Source: Gluconobacter aidae (lineage in GTDB: Bacteria > Pseudomonadota > Alphaproteobacteria > Acetobacterales > Acetobacteraceae). From it: 64,000 nucleotides of DNA. Positions 17,388 to 28,706 of the stretch are shown one piece after another (positions within the stretch are counted from its first letter, which is position 1; each line of letters starts with the position of its first letter). Position numbers and translations under genes: made by a program. The notes under the pieces are model-generated. The model had not been told where the DNA came from, ran no database searches, and saw nothing but the letters and a program-made list of their open reading frames with translations. The stretch is taken from NCBI RefSeq assembly GCF_009547075.1, contig NZ_WIPH01000001.1, forward strand, positions 124,001 through 188,000. Direction: 5' to 3'.

Positions 17388-19046
17388 ATGACAGAAAAAC
17401 AGGACGGTCTGTCTTTCCTGCCTTTGGGCGGGACGGGCGAGATCGGCATGAATTTCAACCTCTACTGCCTGACGAAGAACGGTCACGACACCTGGCTTGC
17501 CATTGACTGCGGCATCGGGTTTTCGGGCAACGATACGCCTGAAGCCGAAGTGCTCATGCCGGATCCGACCTTCATCGCCGATCGTGCGCGGGACCTGTGC
17601 GGTCTGGTGATCACGCATGCGCATGAAGATCATCTGGGCGCGGTGGCGCATCTGTGGCCGTATCTGCGCTGCCCCGTCTATGCCACGCCATTCGCGGCCG
17701 CCGTTTTGCGGCGTAAGTTGCAGGAAGCGCATCTGAATAATCAGGTGAAAATCCACGTCATCCGTCCGGCTTCACGTTTCGAGGTGGGGCCGTTCGATCT
17801 TCAGTTTGTCTCCGTCACGCATTCCGTTGCCGAGGCGCAGGCCGTGGCACTGCGAACGCCGCATGGCCTGATCGTGCATACGGGCGACTGGAAGCTGGAC
17901 GAGAACCCGCTGGTCGGTCCGGTGACAGATCTCGAAACGTTCGGCAAGCTGGGCGACGAGGGTGTCCTGGCTATGGTCGGCGACAGCACCAATGTGCTTA
18001 AGCCGGGCAAGTCGGAATCCGAAGCGGATGTGCGCAAGGGCTTGACGGATCTGATCATGGGGCTGGAAGGCCGCATTGCCGTCACCTGCTTCGCCAGTAA
18101 CGTGGCCCGCGTCGAGAGCATCGCCAAGGCGGCTCAGGCATCCGGGCGTGTGGTCATGATCGTCGGGCGTTCGCTTCGTAATCTTGAGACAGCTGCGCGC
18201 GAATGCGGCTATTTTCAGGACCTGCCGCCGTTCCTGACCGAGCAGGACGCGCGGGACGTGGACGATGACAGCCTATTGATGATTATTACGGGCAGTCAGG
18301 GGGAGCCGCGCTCGGCCCTGTCGCGCATTGCGTCCGACACGCATCCGAACATCGCTCTCGGCGAAGGCGATACGGTGATCTATAGCTCGCGGATGATCCC
18401 GGGCAATGAACAGGCTGTCATGGCCGTGCAGGACAATCTGTCGCGTCGTGGTGTGACGGTCCTGACGGATAAGGATGCCAAGGTTCATACGTCCGGTCAT
18501 GCAACCAGCGAAGATATCCGTACGCTCTATCGGGTTGTCCGTCCGAAATACAGCATTCCGACCCATGGCGAGTGGCGTCATCTGACGGCCCATGCCGCAC
18601 TGGCGCATGAAATGGGTTCCGAGCCGATCCTGCTGGAAGATGGAGACATCCTCAACCTCTCTCCGGGTGAGGTGAAGGTTGTCGATACGGCGCCGACGGG
18701 CCGTCTGGCACTGGATGGTGGCCGTCTGCTTCCGATGACGGGCGGTGTTCTCGCGGCCCGTCGCAAGATGCTGTTCAACGGCATCGTGCTGGCGAGTTTC
18801 GCCGTCGATGACGAAGGTTATGTCATCGGTGAGCCGAAGATCAGTGCGCCGGGTCTGTTGGAATCGGATGATCCGGAAAGCATCCGGATCCAGGAGGAAT
18901 TTGCTGACTCCATCGACCAGATCCCGGACGAACTGCGTCAGGACGATGTGGCCTTCCGTGATGCGGCCAAAACGGCCCTGCGCCGTGCTCTGGGGCGCAA
19001 GCTTCAGAAGCGTCCGCTTGTCGATGTCCATCTGCTGCGCGTCTGA
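17388..19046 (+). CDS. rnj: Ribonuclease J
   Basis: A 552-residue metallo-beta-lactamase/beta-CASP nuclease for mRNA decay and rRNA maturation. Motifs: LPLGGTGEIGMNF at the start, metal-binding HAHEDHLGAV, HTGDWKLDENP, GDSTNVLKPGKS, and beta-CASP elements including GSQGEPRSAL and SGHAT. ATG 17388 follows AAGGA and gives a normal N-terminus; the frame is open to 17265 inside coaX. It lies 12 bases before proS. Confidence 0.96.
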   Translation: MTEKQDGLSFLPLGGTGEIGMNFNLYCLTKNGHDTWLAIDCGIGFSGNDTPEAEVLMPDPTFIADRARDLCGLVITHAHEDHLGAVAHLWPYLRCPVYATPFAAAVLRRKLQEAHLNNQVKIHVIRPASRFEVGPFDLQFVSVTHSVAEAQAVALRTPHGLIVHTGDWKLDENPLVGPVTDLETFGKLGDEGVLAMVGDSTNVLKPGKSESEADVRKGLTDLIMGLEGRIAVTCFASNVARVESIAKAAQASGRVVMIVGRSLRNLETAARECGYFQDLPPFLTEQDARDVDDDSLLMIITGSQGEPRSALSRIASDTHPNIALGEGDTVIYSSRMIPGNEQAVMAVQDNLSRRGVTVLTDKDAKVHTSGHATSEDIRTLYRVVRPKYSIPTHGEWRHLTAHAALAHEMGSEPILLEDGDILNLSPGEVKVVDTAPTGRLALDGGRLLPMTGGVLAARRKMLFNGIVLASFAVDDEGYVIGEPKISAPGLLESDDPESIRIQEEFADSIDQIPDELRQDDVAFRDAAKTALRRALGRKLQKRPLVDVHLLRV

Positions 19047-19058
19047 AAGAAGTAATCC

Positions 19059-20375
19059 ATGCGTTTGACGAAAGCCTTTCAGCCGACGCTGAAGGAAGTT
19101 CCGGCCGAGGCGCAGATCGCGTCTCACCGTCTGATGCTGCGGGCTGGCCTTGTGCGCCAAACCTCTTCGGGTATCTATGCTTGGCTACCGGCAGGTCTGC
19201 GGGTTCTGCGCAATATCGAGCAGATCGTCCGTGAAGAACAGGATGCCATCGGCGCGCAGGAAGTCCTGATGCCGACGCTTCAGTCCGCTGATCTGTGGCG
19301 CCGCTCTGGGCGTTATGACGCTTATGGTCCGGAAATGCTCCGGATTCAGGATCGTCATGGCCGTGATCTGCTGTACGGGCCGACGAACGAGGAAATGATC
19401 ACGGACATCTTCGGAGCGTCCGTGAAGTCCTATAAGGATCTGCCCAAGGCGCTCTATCACATCCAGTGGAAGTTCCGTGATGAGGTGCGTCCCCGCTTCG
19501 GCGTGATGCGTGGGCGTGAGTTCCTGATGAAGGATGCCTATTCCTTCGATGTGACATACGAAGATGCCGTCGCCAGCTACCGTCGGATGATGTTGTCCTA
19601 TCTGCGTATCTTCCAGCGTCTGGGTGTTCGGGCCGTCCCGATGGTTGCCGATACGGGACCGATCGGCGGCGATCTGAGCCACGAATTCCTCGTTCTTGCC
19701 CCGACGGGTGAAAGCGGCGTCTTCTTTGATGCCGCACTCGAAGAGCAGGACTGGCTGGGCCGTCCGGTCGATTGTGACGATCATGAGAGTCTCGCCACAT
19801 TCTTCTCAACCGTGACCGATCATTACGCTGCTACGGATGAGAAGCACGACGAGGCCGAATGGGCCAAGGTCCCGGAGGAGCGCAAGCGCGAAGGCCGGGG
19901 GATCGAAGTCGGTCACATCTTCTATTTCGGTACGAAGTACACGGAATCGATGGGCATTGAAGTGATCGGCTCTGATGGGGCGTCGTTCCATCCGCAGATG
20001 GGGTCTTACGGTATTGGCGTGTCGCGTCTGGTTGGCGCAATCATCGAGGCGTCGCATGATGAGGCTGGCATCATCTGGCCCGCATCGGTCGCGCCATATC
20101 GTGCGGCAATCCTGAACCTGCGTCAGGGTGATGAAGCCTGCGATGCGATCTGTGAGAGTATCTACGGCACCGATCCCGAAAACCTGCTGTATGATGACCG
20201 CTCAGACCGTGCCGGTGTGAAGTTCAACGACGCGGATCTAATGGGACATCCCTGGCAGATCATCGTTGGGCCACGAGGGGCCAAGGAAGACAAGGTCGAA
20301 CTCAAGCAGCGCGCCACGGGAGAGCGGTTCGAACTGTCAGTCGAGGATGCTCTGGCCAAAATCGGAGCCGCCTAA
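19059..20375 (+). CDS. proS: Prolyl-tRNA synthetase, short form without the editing insertion
   Basis: A 438-residue class II synthetase. Motif 1 region, motif 2 [21 protein letters not shown] and motif 3 [13 protein letters not shown] are all present, and [10 protein letters not shown] marks the proline type. The protein goes from the motif 2 half to the motif 3 half without the roughly 180-residue INS editing domain of E. coli ProS, as is usual in alphaproteobacteria, so Ala-tRNA(Pro) must be cleared by a separate trans-acting deacylase if at all. Its TAA overlaps the lolC ATG by one base. Confidence 0.96.
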   Translation: MRLTKAFQPTLKEVPAEAQIASHRLMLRAGLVRQTSSGIYAWLPAGLRVLRNIEQIVREEQDAIGAQEVLMPTLQSADLWRRSGRYDAYGPEMLRIQDRHGRDLLYGPTNEEMITDIFGASVKSYKDLPKALYHIQWKFRDEVRPRFGVMRGREFLMKDAYSFDVTYEDAVASYRRMMLSYLRIFQRLGVRAVPMVADTGPIGGDLSHEFLVLAPTGESGVFFDAALEEQDWLGRPVDCDDHESLATFFSTVTDHYAATDEKHDEAEWAKVPEERKREGRGIEVGHIFYFGTKYTESMGIEVIGSDGASFHPQMGSYGIGVSRLVGAIIEASHDEAGIIWPASVAPYRAAILNLRQGDEACDAICESIYGTDPENLLYDDRSDRAGVKFNDADLMGHPWQIIVGPRGAKEDKVELKQRATGERFELSVEDALAKIGAA

Positions 20376-21625
20376 TGTTCGGTCGCTTCGAGCGCATGGT
20401 GGCGGGACGGTATCTCCGTGCCCGCCGTGGCGAACGTTTCGCCTCGATCATCGCCATTTTCTCCCTGATCGGGATCGCGCTCGGAGTGGCGACGCTCATC
20501 ATCGTCATGTCGGTGATGAACGGCTTCAAGGCCGATCTGATGGGACGTATTCTCGGGCTGCACGGTGATTTGACCGTGTACGGCTACGGGCGCCCCATCG
20601 AAGCTTACGAAAACGACGTCGCTGCGATCCGCCAGGTTCCCGGCGTAAAATCCGTCATTCCAATGGCTCAGGGGACTGTGCTGGTGGAAGCGGGGCGCTT
20701 CTCTTCGGGCGCGGAAATGCAGGGTGTATCCCAGCAGTCGTTTCGGGACTGGAAGGCGCTGAGCAGCGGCATCATTGCTGGAAGTCTGAACGATTTTACC
20801 GGTGATAACGCGGTGGCGATCGGCACGACAATGGCGGACCGGGCCGGGCTGACGATCGGGTCTCCGATCACGCTACTCTCTCCGGACGGGCAGGCAACGC
20901 CGTTCGGAACGATGCCAAGGGTCAAGACCTATCATGTCGCGGTCATTTTCGACGCCAACTGGAACGACTATAATTCCAGCATCGTTCTGATGCCTCTGCC
21001 CGCAGCGCAGAAGTTTCTGATGCTAGGCACGTCTGCCGTTTCGCTCATTCAGGTTTCGACGGATGATCCGTCCAACGTCCAGCCGACGCGCAAGGCCATC
21101 GCCACGCGTCTCGAAGATCCGCGTCTGCGGGTGCTGGACTGGACGCAGAGCGCCAATGGTTTTCTGGGCGCCGTGACGGTCGAACAGAACGTGATGTTCC
21201 TTATCCTCACACTGATTATTCTCGTGGCAGCATTCAACGTGATTTCCTCGCTCATCATGATGGTCAAGGACAAGACACGGGATATCGCCGTGCTGCGAAC
21301 GCTTGGTGCAAGCCGCGGTGCGATCATGCGGATTTTCCTTATGTGCGGTGCATCCGTAGGGATTGTGGGGACTGTGGCGGGCTCAGTGCTGGGAATTGCG
21401 TTTGCCCTGAACATCGAGCGGATCCGCCAGTGGCTTCAGTCGCTCACGGGGACGAATCTGTTCAATCCGGAAGTCTATTTTCTGGAGCGCCTGCCGGCGA
21501 AGCTGGTGTGGTCGCAGGTCTGGGAAGTGATTGGGATGTCGCTGATCCTGTCGCTGCTGGCGACGCTGTATCCGTCCTGGCGGGCGGCGAGAACCGATCC
21601 GATCGAGGCGCTGCGTCATGAGTGA
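20375..21625 (+). CDS. lolC: Lipoprotein-releasing ABC transporter permease LolC/LolE family
   Basis: A 416-residue inner-membrane permease. One N-terminal membrane helix (about 22-45, with [19 protein letters not shown]), a large periplasmic MacB-like domain (about 50-270), then three C-terminal helices of the FtsX domain, with [17 protein letters not shown] at the coupling helix. With LolD it pulls lipoproteins out of the inner membrane and hands them to LolA. Only one permease gene is next to lolD, so a homodimer is likely. It overlaps proS by one base and lolD by eight. Confidence 0.93.
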   Translation: MFGRFERMVAGRYLRARRGERFASIIAIFSLIGIALGVATLIIVMSVMNGFKADLMGRILGLHGDLTVYGYGRPIEAYENDVAAIRQVPGVKSVIPMAQGTVLVEAGRFSSGAEMQGVSQQSFRDWKALSSGIIAGSLNDFTGDNAVAIGTTMADRAGLTIGSPITLLSPDGQATPFGTMPRVKTYHVAVIFDANWNDYNSSIVLMPLPAAQKFLMLGTSAVSLIQVSTDDPSNVQPTRKAIATRLEDPRLRVLDWTQSANGFLGAVTVEQNVMFLILTLIILVAAFNVISSLIMMVKDKTRDIAVLRTLGASRGAIMRIFLMCGASVGIVGTVAGSVLGIAFALNIERIRQWLQSLTGTNLFNPEVYFLERLPAKLVWSQVWEVIGMSLILSLLATLYPSWRAARTDPIEALRHE

Positions 21626-22313
21626 AGTATCAGTCGGGGCGAGTTCCCTGCGCCTTGAAGGTCTGACACGCCGTTTCCGCTCCGGCGAGGAAACGCTGGA
21701 GATCCTCAGTGGTGCGGAGTTCGAACTTCGGGCCGGCGAGATCGTTGCCCTCGTAGCGCCAAGCGGTACCGGGAAGTCCACGCTTCTGCATCTGGCGGGT
21801 CTGCTGGAAGCACCTTCGGAAGGCACGGTCTTTGTGGCAGATCGTCCGGGCAGTGGGCTAAGCGATACGGTCCGGACGGCAATCCGACGCGATCAGATCG
21901 GATTTGTATACCAGTTCCATCATTTGCTGGGCGAGTTCACAGCGTGTGAGAATGTCATGCTCCCTCAGCTCATTGCCGGTGTGGCATCGCGCAAGGCCCG
22001 GGAGCGGGCGAGGGATCTGTTGGGCCGGTTCGGGCTTTCGCACCGTCTTGATTCGCTACCAGGACGTCTGTCGGGTGGCGAGCAGCAGCGGACGGCGATT
22101 GCACGTGCGCTCGCCAATCGGCCCAAGCTGCTTCTTGCTGACGAACCAACCGGCAATCTGGATATCGGCACGGCCGATCATGTGTTTGGCGAACTTTTGC
22201 GCGTGGTGCGGGAAGAGGGCGCGGCGGCGCTGATTGCGACGCATAATGACGAATTGGCCTCGCGTATGGACCGAACCGTGACGCTGCGGAATGGAAAGCT
22301 CGTTCCGTTCTGA
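21618..22313 (+). CDS. lolD: Lipoprotein-releasing ABC transporter ATPase LolD
   Basis: A 231-residue ABC ATPase. Walker [16 protein letters not shown] (with A where G is usual), Q-loop [15 protein letters not shown], signature [15 protein letters not shown], Walker [13 protein letters not shown] and switch His in ATHNDEL. It powers lipoprotein release with the overlapping permease gene. The 8-base overlap with lolC indicates coupled translation. dnaE starts 68 bases later. Confidence 0.94.
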   Translation: MSEVSVGASSLRLEGLTRRFRSGEETLEILSGAEFELRAGEIVALVAPSGTGKSTLLHLAGLLEAPSEGTVFVADRPGSGLSDTVRTAIRRDQIGFVYQFHHLLGEFTACENVMLPQLIAGVASRKARERARDLLGRFGLSHRLDSLPGRLSGGEQQRTAIARALANRPKLLLADEPTGNLDIGTADHVFGELLRVVREEGAAALIATHNDELASRMDRTVTLRNGKLVPF

Positions 22314-22381
22314 GGCATGATGTGGAGCAGGGGGTATCAAAATCTTCTGCATCCATTGTCCGTCCCTGATAGACTGCGGGC

Positions 22382-25300
22382 ATGTCTCATGCCGATTTTG
22401 TTCATCTCAGAAATCATTCCGCGTACTCCCTGAGTCAGGGCGCGATCCGGATCCCGGAACTCGTGAATCTGACAGTCAGGAATGGCATGCCGGCCGTCGC
22501 CCTGACAGATAGCGGCAACCTGTTCGGTGCGCTTGAGTTCTCGCTTTACTGTCGCAGCAACGGTGTCCAGCCGATAGTCGGCTGCCAGATTTCGCTTCCT
22601 CCGCGCAGCACAAAGCCAGGAGCGATGTCCGAGCCATTGGTGGTTCTCGCACGGAACGAGGAAGGACTGGCAAATCTCCAGATCCTGTCATCCGAGGGCT
22701 TTCTGAACGGCGATCCTGCCGATCCCTCGGTTGCGATCGACTTTCTGTGTCAGCATGCGGCAGGGCTGTTTCTGCTGACGGGTGGCAATCGCGGACCGAT
22801 CAACAGGCTGATCCTTGAGGAACAGAAATCTGAAGCGCAGGCGCTTCTGAGCCGTCTGGAAGAAGCCTTCCGGGGAAATATCGCGGTCGAACTGAACCGG
22901 CTTGGCGAGGCGGGGGAGCAGGAAGTCGAAAGTGTCCTGATCCCAATGGCGGATCGGATGGATATTCCGCTTGTGGCGACCAATGAATGCTTCTTTCCGA
23001 AGCCGGAAATGCATGAGGCGCATGATGCGCTGCTGTGTATCGCGCAGGGGCGGACTATTGCGGAAGAAGACCGCTGGCATGTGTCTTCGCAAGCCTGGTT
23101 CAAGACGCCTGCGGAAATGCGGGCCGTCTTTCATGATCTTCCGGAAGCCTGTGACAACACGCTGATTATTGCGCAGAAATGTGCGGTGGCGGCCTGCACG
23201 CGCAAGCCGCTTCTGCCGATCTGTCCCAAGGTCCGGGAAGGCTCGACGGAAGAGGAAACACTGCGGGCCATGGCCTGGGAAGGTCTGGAAAAGCGCCTTG
23301 AAGCGATCAGCGCGGATGAGGACAAGCGTAAGCTTTACTCGGAGCGCCTTCAGGTTGAGCTGGATATCATCGCGCGGATGGGCTTTCCGGGCTACTTCCT
23401 GATCGTTGCCGACTTCATCCAGTGGGCCAAGGCGCATGATATTCCGGTGGGTCCAGGGCGTGGATCGGGCGCAGGTTCGCTGGTGGCATACGCGCTGACG
23501 ATTACGGATATCGATCCCATTCCATTCGGACTGCTGTTCGAGCGCTTTCTGAATCCCGAACGTGTTTCCATGCCGGATTTCGATATCGATTTCTGTCAGG
23601 ATCGCCGCGATGAAGTGATCCGATATGTGCGCGAGGAATATGGCGGGAGCCGTGTCGCGCAGATCATCACGTTCGGAAAACTTCAGGCCAAGGCGGCTGT
23701 GCGGGACGTCGGCCGTGTGCTGGGACTGCCCTATGGGATGGTCAACCGCGTCGCCGAGCTGATCCCGAACAATCCGGCCAAGCCTGTTTCGCTGTCGGAT
23801 GCGATTGAGGGTGAGCCCCGCCTTCAGGAAATGCGGGACAGCGATGAGTCGCTCAAAAGGCTCATGGAAATCGCGTTGCAGCTCGAAGGCCTGTACCGTC
23901 ATGCCTCCACCCATGCGGCCGGCGTGGTGATCGGTGATCGCGAACTGGTGGAACTGGTGCCGCTGTATCGCGATCCGAAGAGCGACATGCTCGTGACGCA
24001 GTACAACATGAAATATGTCGAGCAGGCCGGTCTGGTGAAGTTCGACTTCCTTGGCCTGACAACGCTCACAATTCTCAAGCGGGGCCTGGATTTCCTTAAA
24101 GAACAGGGAATTACGGTCGATCTCTCACGTATTCCACTGGATGATGCGAAGACGTTCGAGATGCTGGCCAAGGGCGATACGGCCGGCGTGTTCCAGTTCG
24201 AAGGTGCGGGCATGCGGGACATGCTCAAGCAGATGGCGGCCAGTCGGCTGGAGGATCTGATTGCGGGCGTGTCGCTGTATCGTCCGGGACCGATGGCAAA
24301 CATTCCGGATTACTGCCGACGCAAGCATGGCGAGCCATGGGAGCCACCGCACGAGGAAATCCGCGATATTCTTGAAGAGACCTATGGGATCATGGTCTAT
24401 CAGGAGCAGGTCATGCAGATCGCCCAGAAGATGGCGGGCTACAGTCTGGGTGGCGCGGATCTGCTGCGGCGTGCGATGGGTAAGAAGATCGCAGCGGAAA
24501 TGGAGAAGCAGCGCGCAATCTTCACTGAGGGGGCGACCGCGCGTGGCATTCCTCAGGAAAAAGCAGTCGAAGTTTTTGATCTTATGGCTCGTTTTGCGGA
24601 TTACGGCTTTAACAAATCGCATGCCGCAGCCTATGCGCTGGTGTCCTATCAGACGGCCTGGATGAAGGCGAACCATCCGGTCGCGTTCCTCGCGGGCTGC
24701 ATGTCTCTGGCACGGGAAAAGACGGACAAGCTGGCGGCTCTGTGTCAGGAAGCACGGCGAATGAAGATTCCCGTGTTACCCGTTGATATTAATAAATCTC
24801 TGGCAGATTTTTCCATCGAAACACTGGAAGATGGGCGTCAGGGGATCCGTTATGCGCTGTCGGCCATCAAACGTGTGGGCGCGGCCGCGATGCAGAGTGT
24901 CGTGGCGTCCCGTGGGGACAGACCGTTTCAGGATCTTACGGATTTTGCGGAGCGCTGTGACCCGAAGAGCCTGAACAAGATCCAGCTGGAAAGTCTTGCA
25001 AAAGCAGGGGCTTTCGACAGTCTTCTCAAGGAGCGGCATATTGTTTTTTCGAGTGCCGACATTCTGTTGCGCCGGGCTCAGGCGCGGGCGCAGGAGCAGC
25101 AGATGGGCCAGGCCGGACTGTTCGGAGGTGCGGGTCAGGAACGTGAGATTCTGCGTCTGAACGAAGGTCGGCCCTGGCCCGACTTTGAACGTCTCTCGCT
25201 GGAAGCTTCGGCTATCGGGTTCCATATGAGCGCGCATCCTCTGGATGCGTATCGCAGCGTTCTGAGGCGACTGGGAGTAACTCCATCCAATGCGCTGGAA

Positions 25301-25804
25301 AATGTTGCAAAAACAGGGACTACGCGCGTCAAAATCGCAGGCTGTGTCGTGGATCGCAAGGAACGGCCGACACGGACCGGCAAGAAAATGGCCTGGGTCA
25401 ATCTGTCCGATAGCGGTGGTGGATGTGAGGTTACGCTGTTTTCCGAGACGCTGACATCCTGCCGGGATCTGCTGGTGGCGGGACAGGCCATTCTGGTGAC
25501 GGCGGAACTCAAGGTGGATGGCGATGCGCTGCGGATCACGGCGCAGAATGTCATGGATCTGGAGGTCGCGGCTGCGGCCGAGCGTTCGGAAATCCGCGTC
25601 TGGCTGAAGGAGGATGCGTCCCTGCCGGATCTGGCCTCCCTGCTGGAAGAGGTTCAGGGTGGCTTCGGGCGTGTGAAACTACTGCCTTCCGTTGAGGAAA
25701 CGCAGGATGTCGAAATCTCCCTTCCGGGGCATTACCGGGTGACGCCACGTCTTGCGGAGCGGCTGCGGACATTGCGGGGGGTTGAGAAGGCCTTACAGGT
25801 CTGA
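22382..25804 (+). CDS. dnaE: DNA polymerase III alpha subunit
   Basis: The 1140-residue replicative polymerase. N-terminal PHP domain starts [16 protein letters not shown]; the C-family polymerase core has the catalytic aspartates in [16 protein letters not shown] (about 397-412) and [21 protein letters not shown] just before, with [19 protein letters not shown] later; the fingers/HhH part and an OB fold ([25 protein letters not shown]) follow. Length is close to E. coli DnaE (1160). It is the last gene of the rnj-proS-lolCD-dnaE run; a new unit starts at rpsB. Confidence 0.98.
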   Translation: MSHADFVHLRNHSAYSLSQGAIRIPELVNLTVRNGMPAVALTDSGNLFGALEFSLYCRSNGVQPIVGCQISLPPRSTKPGAMSEPLVVLARNEEGLANLQILSSEGFLNGDPADPSVAIDFLCQHAAGLFLLTGGNRGPINRLILEEQKSEAQALLSRLEEAFRGNIAVELNRLGEAGEQEVESVLIPMADRMDIPLVATNECFFPKPEMHEAHDALLCIAQGRTIAEEDRWHVSSQAWFKTPAEMRAVFHDLPEACDNTLIIAQKCAVAACTRKPLLPICPKVREGSTEEETLRAMAWEGLEKRLEAISADEDKRKLYSERLQVELDIIARMGFPGYFLIVADFIQWAKAHDIPVGPGRGSGAGSLVAYALTITDIDPIPFGLLFERFLNPERVSMPDFDIDFCQDRRDEVIRYVREEYGGSRVAQIITFGKLQAKAAVRDVGRVLGLPYGMVNRVAELIPNNPAKPVSLSDAIEGEPRLQEMRDSDESLKRLMEIALQLEGLYRHASTHAAGVVIGDRELVELVPLYRDPKSDMLVTQYNMKYVEQAGLVKFDFLGLTTLTILKRGLDFLKEQGITVDLSRIPLDDAKTFEMLAKGDTAGVFQFEGAGMRDMLKQMAASRLEDLIAGVSLYRPGPMANIPDYCRRKHGEPWEPPHEEIRDILEETYGIMVYQEQVMQIAQKMAGYSLGGADLLRRAMGKKIAAEMEKQRAIFTEGATARGIPQEKAVEVFDLMARFADYGFNKSHAAAYALVSYQTAWMKANHPVAFLAGCMSLAREKTDKLAALCQEARRMKIPVLPVDINKSLADFSIETLEDGRQGIRYALSAIKRVGAAAMQSVVASRGDRPFQDLTDFAERCDPKSLNKIQLESLAKAGAFDSLLKERHIVFSSADILLRRAQARAQEQQMGQAGLFGGAGQEREILRLNEGRPWPDFERLSLEASAIGFHMSAHPLDAYRSVLRRLGVTPSNALENVAKTGTTRVKIAGCVVDRKERPTRTGKKMAWVNLSDSGGGCEVTLFSETLTSCRDLLVAGQAILVTAELKVDGDALRITAQNVMDLEVAAAAERSEIRVWLKEDASLPDLASLLEEVQGGFGRVKLLPSVEETQDVEISLPGHYRVTPRLAERLRTLRGVEKALQV

Positions 25805-25840
25805 CGAGGCCAGTATTGTGTGAAACTCTGCTGACAGGTC

Positions 25841-25998
25841 TTGCGTCTGTGGGCATTTTCCGCCATATCGCGACCGTTCTTCTAAGGAGTTTCCTCCCGA
25901 TGAGAGCAATCCGCACGCATGGCTCTGGGTTTTCTGGTGTCCTGATCTCAGGACGTTGCCATGCGGAGGTTCAACCAGACGCAAGGAATTTTCGAATC
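25841..25998 (+). promoter_or_regulatory. rpsB promoter region and structured leader
   Basis: A weak promoter-like pair TTGCGT (25841-25846) and CATATC (25864-25869) with a 17-bp spacer would give a leader of about 120 nt. The leader has a long stem CGCATGGC (25916-25923) / GCCATGCG (25958-25965) enclosing a second hairpin GTCCT (25939-25943) / AGGAC (25950-25954). It ends with the AAGGAA Shine-Dalgarno near 25983. S2 is known to autoregulate rpsB in E. coli; a similar role here is an inference. Confidence 0.45.
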
Positions 25999-26796
25999 AT
26001 GGCAATGCCTGATTTCACCATGCGCCAGCTCCTTGAAGCCGGCGTTCATTTCGGTCACCACACCCGTCGCTGGAACCCGGCCATGGCGCCGTACCTGTTC
26101 GGTGTGCGTAACCAGGTTCACATCATCGACCTGCAGCAGACGGTTCCGATGCTGGATCGCGCCCTGAAGGTTGTCCGTGATACGGTCGCCAATGGTGGTC
26201 GCGTCCTGTTTGTCGGCACCAAGCGTGCCGCAGCTGACCATGTTGCTGAAGCTGCACAGCGTTGCGGCCAGTACTACGTCAACCACCGCTGGCTCGGCGG
26301 CATGCTGACCAACTGGAAGACCATCACGGGTTCCATCAAGCGTCTGCGCCAGATCGACGAGATGCTGTCGGGTGACACGACGGGTCTGACGAAGAAGGAA
26401 GTTCTCGACATCACGCGTGACCGCGAGAAGCTCGAGCGCTCCCTCGGTGGCATCAAGGAAATGGGCGGCCTGCCTGATCTGCTGTTCGTGATCGACACGA
26501 ACAAGGAAAAGCTGGCGATCGAAGAAGCCACGAAGCTGGGTATTCCGGTCATCGGCGTTCTGGACAGCAACTCCAACCCTGCTGGCGTGACCTATCCGAT
26601 CCCAGGCAATGATGACGCCATCCGCGCCATCACCCTGTATTGCGACCTGGTCTCCGGCGCGGTTCTCGACGGTATTTCCGCCGAGCTGGCTGCTTCGGGG
26701 CAGGACATCGGTGCTGCTGAAGAACTGCCGGCTGAGACGGCTGTTCTGGAAGCCGCCGCTGCTGAAGGCGCAGAAGCTCCCGCTTCCGCCGGCTGA
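25999..26796 (+). CDS. rpsB: 30S ribosomal protein S2
   Basis: A 265-residue S2. Motifs: [33 protein letters not shown], the [13 protein letters not shown] block, [14 protein letters not shown] and [13 protein letters not shown]. It ends with an Ala/Glu-rich tail. ATG 25999 is chosen from the S2 family N-terminus and the AAGGAA sequence upstream; the frame is open to 25816 but the extra part is leader. tsf follows with a hairpin terminator or attenuator between. Confidence 0.98.
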   Translation: MAMPDFTMRQLLEAGVHFGHHTRRWNPAMAPYLFGVRNQVHIIDLQQTVPMLDRALKVVRDTVANGGRVLFVGTKRAAADHVAEAAQRCGQYYVNHRWLGGMLTNWKTITGSIKRLRQIDEMLSGDTTGLTKKEVLDITRDREKLERSLGGIKEMGGLPDLLFVIDTNKEKLAIEEATKLGIPVIGVLDSNSNPAGVTYPIPGNDDAIRAITLYCDLVSGAVLDGISAELAASGQDIGAAEELPAETAVLEAAAAEGAEAPASAG

Positions 26797-26842
26797 ACAG
26801 ACTGCCGGGGTCCGGTCATGGAAAACGGCAACTGAAACATGG

Positions 26843-26883
26843 CATGCGGCCGGGCGAGTTCGTCCGGCCGCATGATCTTTTTT
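26843..26883 (+). terminator. Terminator/attenuator between rpsB and tsf
   Basis: An 11-bp perfect stem CATGCGGCCGG (26843-26853) / CCGGCCGCATG (26864-26874), 10-nt loop, followed after ATC by six T (26878-26883). The T run ends 14 bases before the tsf ATG, so it can uncouple tsf from rpsB expression. Confidence 0.85.
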
Positions 26884-26897
26884 GAGGGATGAGATAA

Positions 26898-27806
26898 ATG
26901 GCAGAAATCACAGCAGCCCTGGTTCGCGAACTGCGCGAAGCCACCGGCGCAGGCATGATGGATTGCAAGAAGGCCCTGACGGAAGCTGCCGGCGACATGG
27001 AAGCCGCCATCGACTGGCTGCGTACGAAGGGTCTGTCCCAGGCTGCGAAGAAGTCCGGCCGTACGACGGCTGAAGGTCTGGTCGGTGTTGCGTCCGCCAA
27101 GAACCGCGCTGCCATGGTCGAAGTGAACGCCGAGACCGACTTCGTGGGCCGTAACGAGGCATTCCAGGCATTCGTCGAGCAGGTCGCTCACGTTGCTCTG
27201 GAAGTCGGCGACGATCTGGACGCCATCAAGGCTGGCAAGGTTCCGTCGGGTCGTACGGTCGCTGACGAGCTGACGCACCTGATCGCCACGATCGGCGAGA
27301 ACATGGCCATCCGTCGCGCCAAGGTCCTGTCGGTCGAGTCCGGCGTTGTTGCCAGCTACGTCCACAGCGCTCTGCGTCCGGGCATTGGCAAGATCGGCGT
27401 TCTGGCCGCTCTGGAAGCTCCGTCCGAGTCCGACGCTCTGCTGACGCTGGGTCGTCAGATCGGCATGCATGTTGCCGCAACCCGTCCGGCTGCCCTGGAC
27501 GTTGCCAGCGTTGATCCGGAGTCCCTGGAGCGTGAGCGCGCTGTTCTGATCGAGCAGGCTCGTGAGTCCGGCAAGCCGGAAGCCATCATTGAGAAGATGG
27601 TCGAAGGCCGTATCCGCAAGTTCTATGAAGAAGTCGTTCTTCTGGAGCAGGTGTGGGTTCTGGATGGCGAAAGCCGCGTGGTCAAGGTCGTCAAGGAAGC
27701 TGGCGCGAAGCTGGTCGGTTTCGAGCGCTTCCAGCTCGGTGAAGGCATCGAGAAGGAAGAGAGCGACTTTGCTGCTGAAGTCGCCGCTGCCGCCGGCACC
27801 AAGTAA
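26898..27806 (+). CDS. tsf: Translation elongation factor Ts
   Basis: A 302-residue EF-Ts, the guanine-nucleotide exchange factor for EF-Tu. It has the N-terminal UBA-like segment with [16 protein letters not shown], the [11 protein letters not shown] motif and [16 protein letters not shown] sequence precedes the ATG. The usual neighbours pyrH and frr do not follow; recO does. Two hairpins lie behind the stop. Confidence 0.98.
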   Translation: MAEITAALVRELREATGAGMMDCKKALTEAAGDMEAAIDWLRTKGLSQAAKKSGRTTAEGLVGVASAKNRAAMVEVNAETDFVGRNEAFQAFVEQVAHVALEVGDDLDAIKAGKVPSGRTVADELTHLIATIGENMAIRRAKVLSVESGVVASYVHSALRPGIGKIGVLAALEAPSESDALLTLGRQIGMHVAATRPAALDVASVDPESLERERAVLIEQARESGKPEAIIEKMVEGRIRKFYEEVVLLEQVWVLDGESRVVKVVKEAGAKLVGFERFQLGEGIEKEESDFAAEVAAAAGTK

Positions 27807-27820
27807 GGTTTTCCGTTTCT

Positions 27821-27850
27821 GACCTGATCCGGCTCTGCCCGGTTCAGGTC
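27821..27850 (+). terminator. Stem-loop after tsf (no T run)
   Basis: GACCTGATCCGG (27821-27832) pairs with CCGGTTCAGGTC (27839-27850) with one mismatch and a 6-nt loop. It may protect the tsf mRNA 3' end ahead of the true terminator. Confidence 0.45.
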
Positions 27851-27872
27851 GTGCTCGAAAATCTGTAGAAAG

Positions 27873-27905
27873 GCCCCTGTGCGCTCCGGCGCGCGGGGGC
27901 TTTTT
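27873..27905 (+). terminator. Rho-independent terminator after tsf
   Basis: GCCCCTGTGCGC (27873-27884) pairs with GCGCGCGGGGGC (27889-27900), with two T-G wobble pairs and a TCCG tetraloop, followed by TTTTT (27901-27905). It lies 33 bases before the recO ATG. Confidence 0.88.
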
Positions 27906-27938
27906 GCATTTTGGCGCATGGATCGGGGAGGATGGACG

Positions 27939-28706
27939 ATGGAATGGGAAGCGGCGGCGCTGGTTCTGTCGGTCCGGCCTTATGGCGAAGGCAGTGCGCT
28001 GGTCCACCTGTTCAGCGAGGAACACGGAGTCTCGCATGGCATGGCGCGCGGGGGAGCGTCCCGTCGTCAGGCTTCCCTGTGGCAGACCGGCAATCTGGTC
28101 ATGGCGCGCTGGCGGGCGCGGCTCGCGGATCAGCTCGGAACCCTGACGGCTGAGCCGGTTCAGTGCGTGGCGGGGCGTATTCTGGATGCACCGTTGCAGC
28201 TTGAGATGGTGAGCAGTGCCTGCGCGCTGGTCGATGGGGCGTTACCGCAGGGCGAGCCGCATCCGGAGCTTTTCATGCGGCTGGTCCGTCTTCTGACGCT
28301 GATCAGTGTGGCCCCGGATCCAGCCCCGATGGGTGCTTATCTGCGTTGGGAAAGCCAGCTTCTGGCCGGATTGGGCTATGGGCTTGATCTTTCGGACTGC
28401 GCTGTGACGGGTTCGCGGGAAGATCTGGCGTATGTTTCTCCCCGTTCTGGCCATGCCGTGAGCCAGAAGGGCGCGGGAGAGTGGCGGGACCGTCTGTTGC
28501 CCATGCCCGCGTTGATGATGAGTGAGGCGGAGGACGGGACGCCTGAAGACTGGAAAAACGGCCTTGCGCTGACAGGGCATTTCCTGTCGCGCTGGGTATT
28601 CGGTGTGCGACATCAGCCTCTGCCGGCAGCGCGGGAAAGGCTGGTCGATTATGTGCAGCGGCTTCAGGTCGCTCCCCCGGATAAGGCAGGGGACTCCACT
28701 CAGTAG
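27939..28706 (+). CDS. recO: DNA repair protein RecO
   Basis: A 255-residue RecO, a RecF-pathway mediator that helps load RecA on SSB-coated DNA. The N-terminal OB fold is recognised by ALVLSVRPYGEGSALVHLFS and HGMARGGASRR; the helical C-terminal part has FMRLVRLLTLI and WESQLLAGLGYGLDL. The zinc cysteines of some RecO proteins are not evident. ATG 27939 follows GGGGAGG. Convergent with the next gene, with a 7-base overlap of the ends. Confidence 0.9.
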   Translation: MEWEAAALVLSVRPYGEGSALVHLFSEEHGVSHGMARGGASRRQASLWQTGNLVMARWRARLADQLGTLTAEPVQCVAGRILDAPLQLEMVSSACALVDGALPQGEPHPELFMRLVRLLTLISVAPDPAPMGAYLRWESQLLAGLGYGLDLSDCAVTGSREDLAYVSPRSGHAVSQKGAGEWRDRLLPMPALMMSEAEDGTPEDWKNGLALTGHFLSRWVFGVRHQPLPAARERLVDYVQRLQVAPPDKAGDSTQ

